Positions 5,587-6,299 of a stretch of 6,299 bases of DNA are shown here, in pieces. The notes under the pieces are model-generated. The model was given only the letters and a program-made list of their open reading frames with translations. It was not told the DNA's origin and searched no databases. Made by a program: the position numbers and the translations under genes. Origin of the DNA: OMIS01 sp044350895 (GTDB lineage Bacteria; Patescibacteriota; Microgenomatia; UBA1400; PJMF01); contig JBILGT010000036.1 of NCBI GenBank assembly GCA_044350895.1, forward strand, positions 1-6,299, in the 5' to 3' direction. How positions within the stretch are numbered: position 1 is the stretch's first letter; the number at the start of each line of letters is the position of its first letter.

Positions 5587-6299
5587 CCATGAGGACCAGC
5601 TTCCAGTCATACAAAGATATGCCGTCTATTGCCGCAAGAGCAGTGAATCAGATGAACGCCAGATTCAGTCCCTTCCTGATCAGATTCACACTCTGGTGTC
5701 ATATATATCTTCACATGGGTTGTTGACCGCTGGTGAGCCCTTGCAGGAATCCAGATCAGCAAAAATCCCTGGCAGGCCCGTCTTTAATAAACTCGTCCAG
5801 ATGATTGAGGACGGTGAGGCGAATGGTATTGCATTACTTAATCCTTCTCGTTTATCAAGAAATACGGTAGATACAGGTATGATTATTTATCTCATGGATC
5901 AGGGCAAGTTACATGAGGTAGTTACTCCATACCAGACCTTCAAGAATAATCCATACGACAAGTTCATGCTTAATCTTCTTTGCACTCAGGCGAAGCTCGA
6001 AAACGACAATGAAAGCGTGAATGTTAGAGAAGCATTGAAGCTCAAAGCAGAGCGGGGTGTTTTCCCGGGGAAAGCACGACCAGGATATAGAAATAATCAT
6101 GAAAAACTCCAAGGGTTACGGGATATTTCAGCTCATCCTACATATTTTCCATTGATGAGAAAGTTATTTGATCTTGCGCTAACTGGTAATTACAGCATTG
6201 AACGATTGGTTAAAGAAGCTGCTAATCTTGGCATACGAAGCTCAAAAAGTGGCAAACCAATTTGTAAAAGCTGGATGCATCGATTATTGCGAGATCCTT
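5555..6299 (+). CDS. Large serine recombinase (site-specific integrase/resolvase family), 3' end outside window
   Basis: 248 codons are visible, open to the right edge. The resolvase catalytic domain covers about 20-150: QRYAVYCRKSSESDERQIQSLPDQ-type start (split here as QRYAVYCRKSSESDE and RQIQSLPDQ) with R27 and the presumed nucleophile S29, then ESRSAKIPGRPVF (65-77), then SRLSRN (98-103) with R99 and R102. The Asp usual in the DRLSRN motif is Ser (S98) here. A recombinase domain follows (FPGKARPGYRNN, then an INTEGRASE-type helical region with YFPLMRKLFDLA and SIERLVKEAANLGIRS). This places it with large serine recombinases, which cut and rejoin DNA through a phosphoserine link and integrate, excise or invert elements. 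The start is set by AAAGGAGG. It is co-transcribed with the small ORF and probably repressed by the adjacent XRE protein. The missing C-terminal part leaves target specificity unknown. Confidence 0.92.
   Translation, partial: MRLSHHKNLHSHEDQLPVIQRYAVYCRKSSESDERQIQSLPDQIHTLVSYISSHGLLTAGEPLQESRSAKIPGRPVFNKLVQMIEDGEANGIALLNPSRLSRNTVDTGMIIYLMDQGKLHEVVTPYQTFKNNPYDKFMLNLLCTQAKLENDNESVNVREALKLKAERGVFPGKARPGYRNNHEKLQGLRDISAHPTYFPLMRKLFDLALTGNYSIERLVKEAANLGIRSSKSGKPICKSWMHRLLRDP

Noticed and set aside
5909..6112. A 67-codon minus-strand open frame inside the recombinase
   Set aside because: It is antisense to a well-supported recombinase domain and has no recognisable features.

Overview
The window carries a complete diversity-generating retroelement (DGR) on the minus strand. 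Beside it, divergently oriented, is a recombinase module controlled by an XRE-type repressor. The organism is most likely a candidate phyla radiation (Patescibacteria) bacterium. This rests on the style of the proteins: a large Thr/Ser/Asn-rich secreted adhesin with Fn3/Ig-like repeats, a minimal DGR with a small Avd-like four-helix protein, and a serine recombinase of the 'RKSSESDERQ' type preceded by a small acidic-helix ORF. Few genes have a strong Shine-Dalgarno sequence. The standard genetic code fits: more than 1,700 codons are read with no in-frame TGA. Taxonomy is inferred from protein style only and has not been checked by search.

Layout, given in the minus-strand transcription direction for the DGR. 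(1) Positions 4748-4407 encode an Avd-like four-helix protein. (2) Positions 4363-4252 are the 112-bp template repeat (TR), in a 315-bp gap that also holds a structured RNA spacer. (3) Positions 4091-2964 encode the DGR reverse transcriptase, with GIPIGNLTSQ and YMDD motifs. (4) Positions 2950-2857 hold a promoter-like site and a 3 x 12-bp tandem repeat. (5) From 2856 off the left edge runs the target gene: a secreted protein with a signal/anchor segment, an FGE-sulfatase/C-type-lectin-like domain ending in the variable repeat (VR, 1706-1595), then a jelly-roll-like module and at least two Fn3/Ig-like modules. The open frame has no stop over 952 codons.

TR and VR differ at 14 of 112 positions, and all 14 are adenines in the TR coding strand. 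This is the adenine-mutagenesis signature of DGR homing. The working model is that RT and Avd copy TR RNA with random changes at A, and the cDNA replaces VR, altering ten surface residues of the lectin-like domain. No non-adenine change has accumulated inside the repeat, so the system has probably been active recently.

Right part. An XRE repressor (minus, 5239-5015) faces a small ORF (5380-5586) and a serine recombinase (5555 to beyond the right edge). Between them lies a perfect 18-bp inverted repeat built from AACTATAGTT units. It covers a near-consensus promoter for the recombinase operon, and a third copy of the unit sits at the repressor's own start. This looks like a repressor-controlled mobility switch. 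Whether it moves the DGR or merely sits next to it cannot be decided from this window.
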